Source of the DNA: Polaromonas sp.
GTDB taxonomy: Bacteria > Pseudomonadota > Gammaproteobacteria > Burkholderiales > Burkholderiaceae_C
Assembly (NCBI RefSeq): GCF_012927455.1
Contig: NZ_JABBPE010000011.1
Location: 27,106-91,105 of the forward strand
Direction of reading: 5' to 3'
DNA: 64,000 nt
The position numbers and the translations under genes were made by a program. The notes under the pieces are model-generated. The model searched no databases, had not been told where the DNA came from, and worked only from the letters and a program-made list of their open reading frames with translations. Positions 63,368-64,000 of this stretch are shown in pieces (the first letter of the stretch is position 1; the number at the start of each line of letters is the position of its first letter).

Positions 63368-63881
63368 CGCCCTGAGAAAAACCTATGCATTGGCAGAACT
63401 CTTGGCCGAACTCGATCTTGCCCGAAGTTCCTACTTTTATCATCGGGCACGGCTACGGGTCGCCGACAAGCATGGTGTCGTGCGTCGCACCATCGCAGAC
63501 ATCTTCGAACTCAATCACCGCTGCTACGGCTATCGCCGGATACAGGCGTCACTGGGCAGACAGCACGTCTTCATCTCGGAGAAAGTCGTGCGGCGTTTGA
63601 TGAGGCAGGAATGCCTGGTCGTTGCCCGGGCTAAGCGCAGACGGTACGGCTCCTACCTGGGAGAAATCAGCCCTGCGCCAGACAATGTCATCAATCGCGA
63701 CTTCCAGGCTGCAACCCCGAATGAGAAGTGGCTCACCGACATCACGGAGTTCCAGATTCCAGCTGGCAAGGTGTACCTATCGCCCATGATCGACTGCTTC
63801 GATGGGCTGGTGATCAGCTGGACCATCGGCACCCGGCCAGATGCCCAGCTTGTGAACACGATGCTGGATGTTGCCATTGTG
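63312..63881 (+). pseudogene. IS3-family transposase OrfB, interrupted
   Basis: An integrase-core fragment. HRCYGYRRIQASLGRQ and TPNEKWLTDITEFQIPAGKVYLSPMID show the HTH_21 and rve domains, including the first catalytic Asp (TDIT). Homology stops after NTMLDVAI; the HSDRG-type second Asp and the final Glu are missing, and the frame then ends in foreign sequence. The element is therefore inactive unless helped in trans. Confidence 0.85.
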
Positions 63882-64000
63882 GTTGACGACAATTACCCTG
63901 GCCGGTTGACGACAACTATGTTGGCCGGTTAGAGGCCTACACCGGGCGGGTCCGGGAGGCGGGGCTACCGTTGGTCCTTCGAACACAAATCGAAGGTAGG
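63882..64000. mobile_element. Left part of a second mobile element inside IS3 orfB (IS21-like ends?)
   Basis: Two tandem 23-base units start at 63882 and 63905, each GTTGACGACAA...GGCCG. Multiple short terminal repeats of this form are typical of IS21-family ends. The rest of the element lies outside the window, so the family is a guess. Confidence 0.45.

Larger units (their letters stand above)
62606..64000 (+). mobile_element. IS3-family insertion sequence, interrupted and cut by the window edge
   Basis: The likely left end begins TGTTAGCGCCAATTGAATAC near 62606, 122 bases after tRNA-Pro. It contains orfA and the beginning of orfB in the usual overlapping arrangement with an A-run slippage site. 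orfB loses homology near 63880, where a different repeat-ended sequence starts. The right end of the IS3 element is not in the window. Confidence 0.8.

Overview
The window looks like chromosomal DNA from a betaproteobacterium of the Comamonadaceae (Polaromonas/Rhodoferax/Variovorax type). This is an inference. It rests on the GC-rich coding DNA, the order thrS-infC-rpmI-rplT-pheS-pheT-ihfA-merR-tRNA-Pro, a Bug-type solute-binding protein, the small Trp-rich TIGR04438-type protein, and about a dozen copies of one short palindromic repeat. No rRNA, CRISPR array or prophage is visible.

Layout. 1-4354 (minus): nitrous-oxide respiration genes nosZ-nosR-nosD (nosD cut by the window edge), behind an AT-rich upstream region with an NsrR-like palindrome. 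5145-10759 (plus): a complete oligopeptide/dipeptide ABC transporter. 10760-12740: a lower-GC patch with repeats and an unrecognised secreted protein carrying two thioredoxin-like CxxC modules. 12791-24805: housekeeping and carbon metabolism, including murI, class I and class II fumarases, maleylacetoacetate isomerase, a periplasmic metallo-beta-lactamase-fold hydrolase, acetyl-CoA synthetase and a c-type cytochrome. 24868-28636: ilvD with a divergent LysR regulator, then lgt. 28992-34795: a malonate-use cluster (GntR regulator, malonyl-CoA decarboxylase, Bug binding protein, enoyl-CoA hydratase-like protein, malonyl-CoA ligase).

34861-46489 is a microaerobic respiration block: a universal stress protein, ccoI-ccoS-ccoNOQP (cbb3 oxidase), ccoG, a ccoH-like gene, a small membrane protein, fnr, hemN and a DsbD_2-type membrane protein. 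Three FNR-type sites (one perfect, two with one mismatch) lie at the uspA/ccoI divergence, inside ccoS just ahead of ccoN, and ahead of hemN. Together with nosZR they suggest a facultative organism that uses a high-affinity oxidase and N2O when oxygen is low. 46660-50946 is a polyamine-type ABC transporter (potFGHI). Then come an EamA permease, a gamma-glutamylcyclotransferase-like protein and isocitrate lyase, which with acs gives acetate growth through the glyoxylate shunt. 54103-62371 is the translation/IHF cluster, followed by tRNA-Pro(GGG). The right edge is an IS3-family element whose orfB appears to be interrupted by a second, possibly IS21-like, element.

The most unusual signal is the dispersed ~50-bp palindromic repeat. 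Some copies lie between genes, but four lie inside genes (murI, malonyl-CoA decarboxylase, enoyl-CoA hydratase, EamA permease) and are read through in three different frames, much like Rickettsia palindromic elements. Other points of interest are an ATC start codon for infC, tandem hairpins ahead of rpmI, terminators placed between binding-protein and permease genes, and a terminator ending 18 bases before the thrS start codon.
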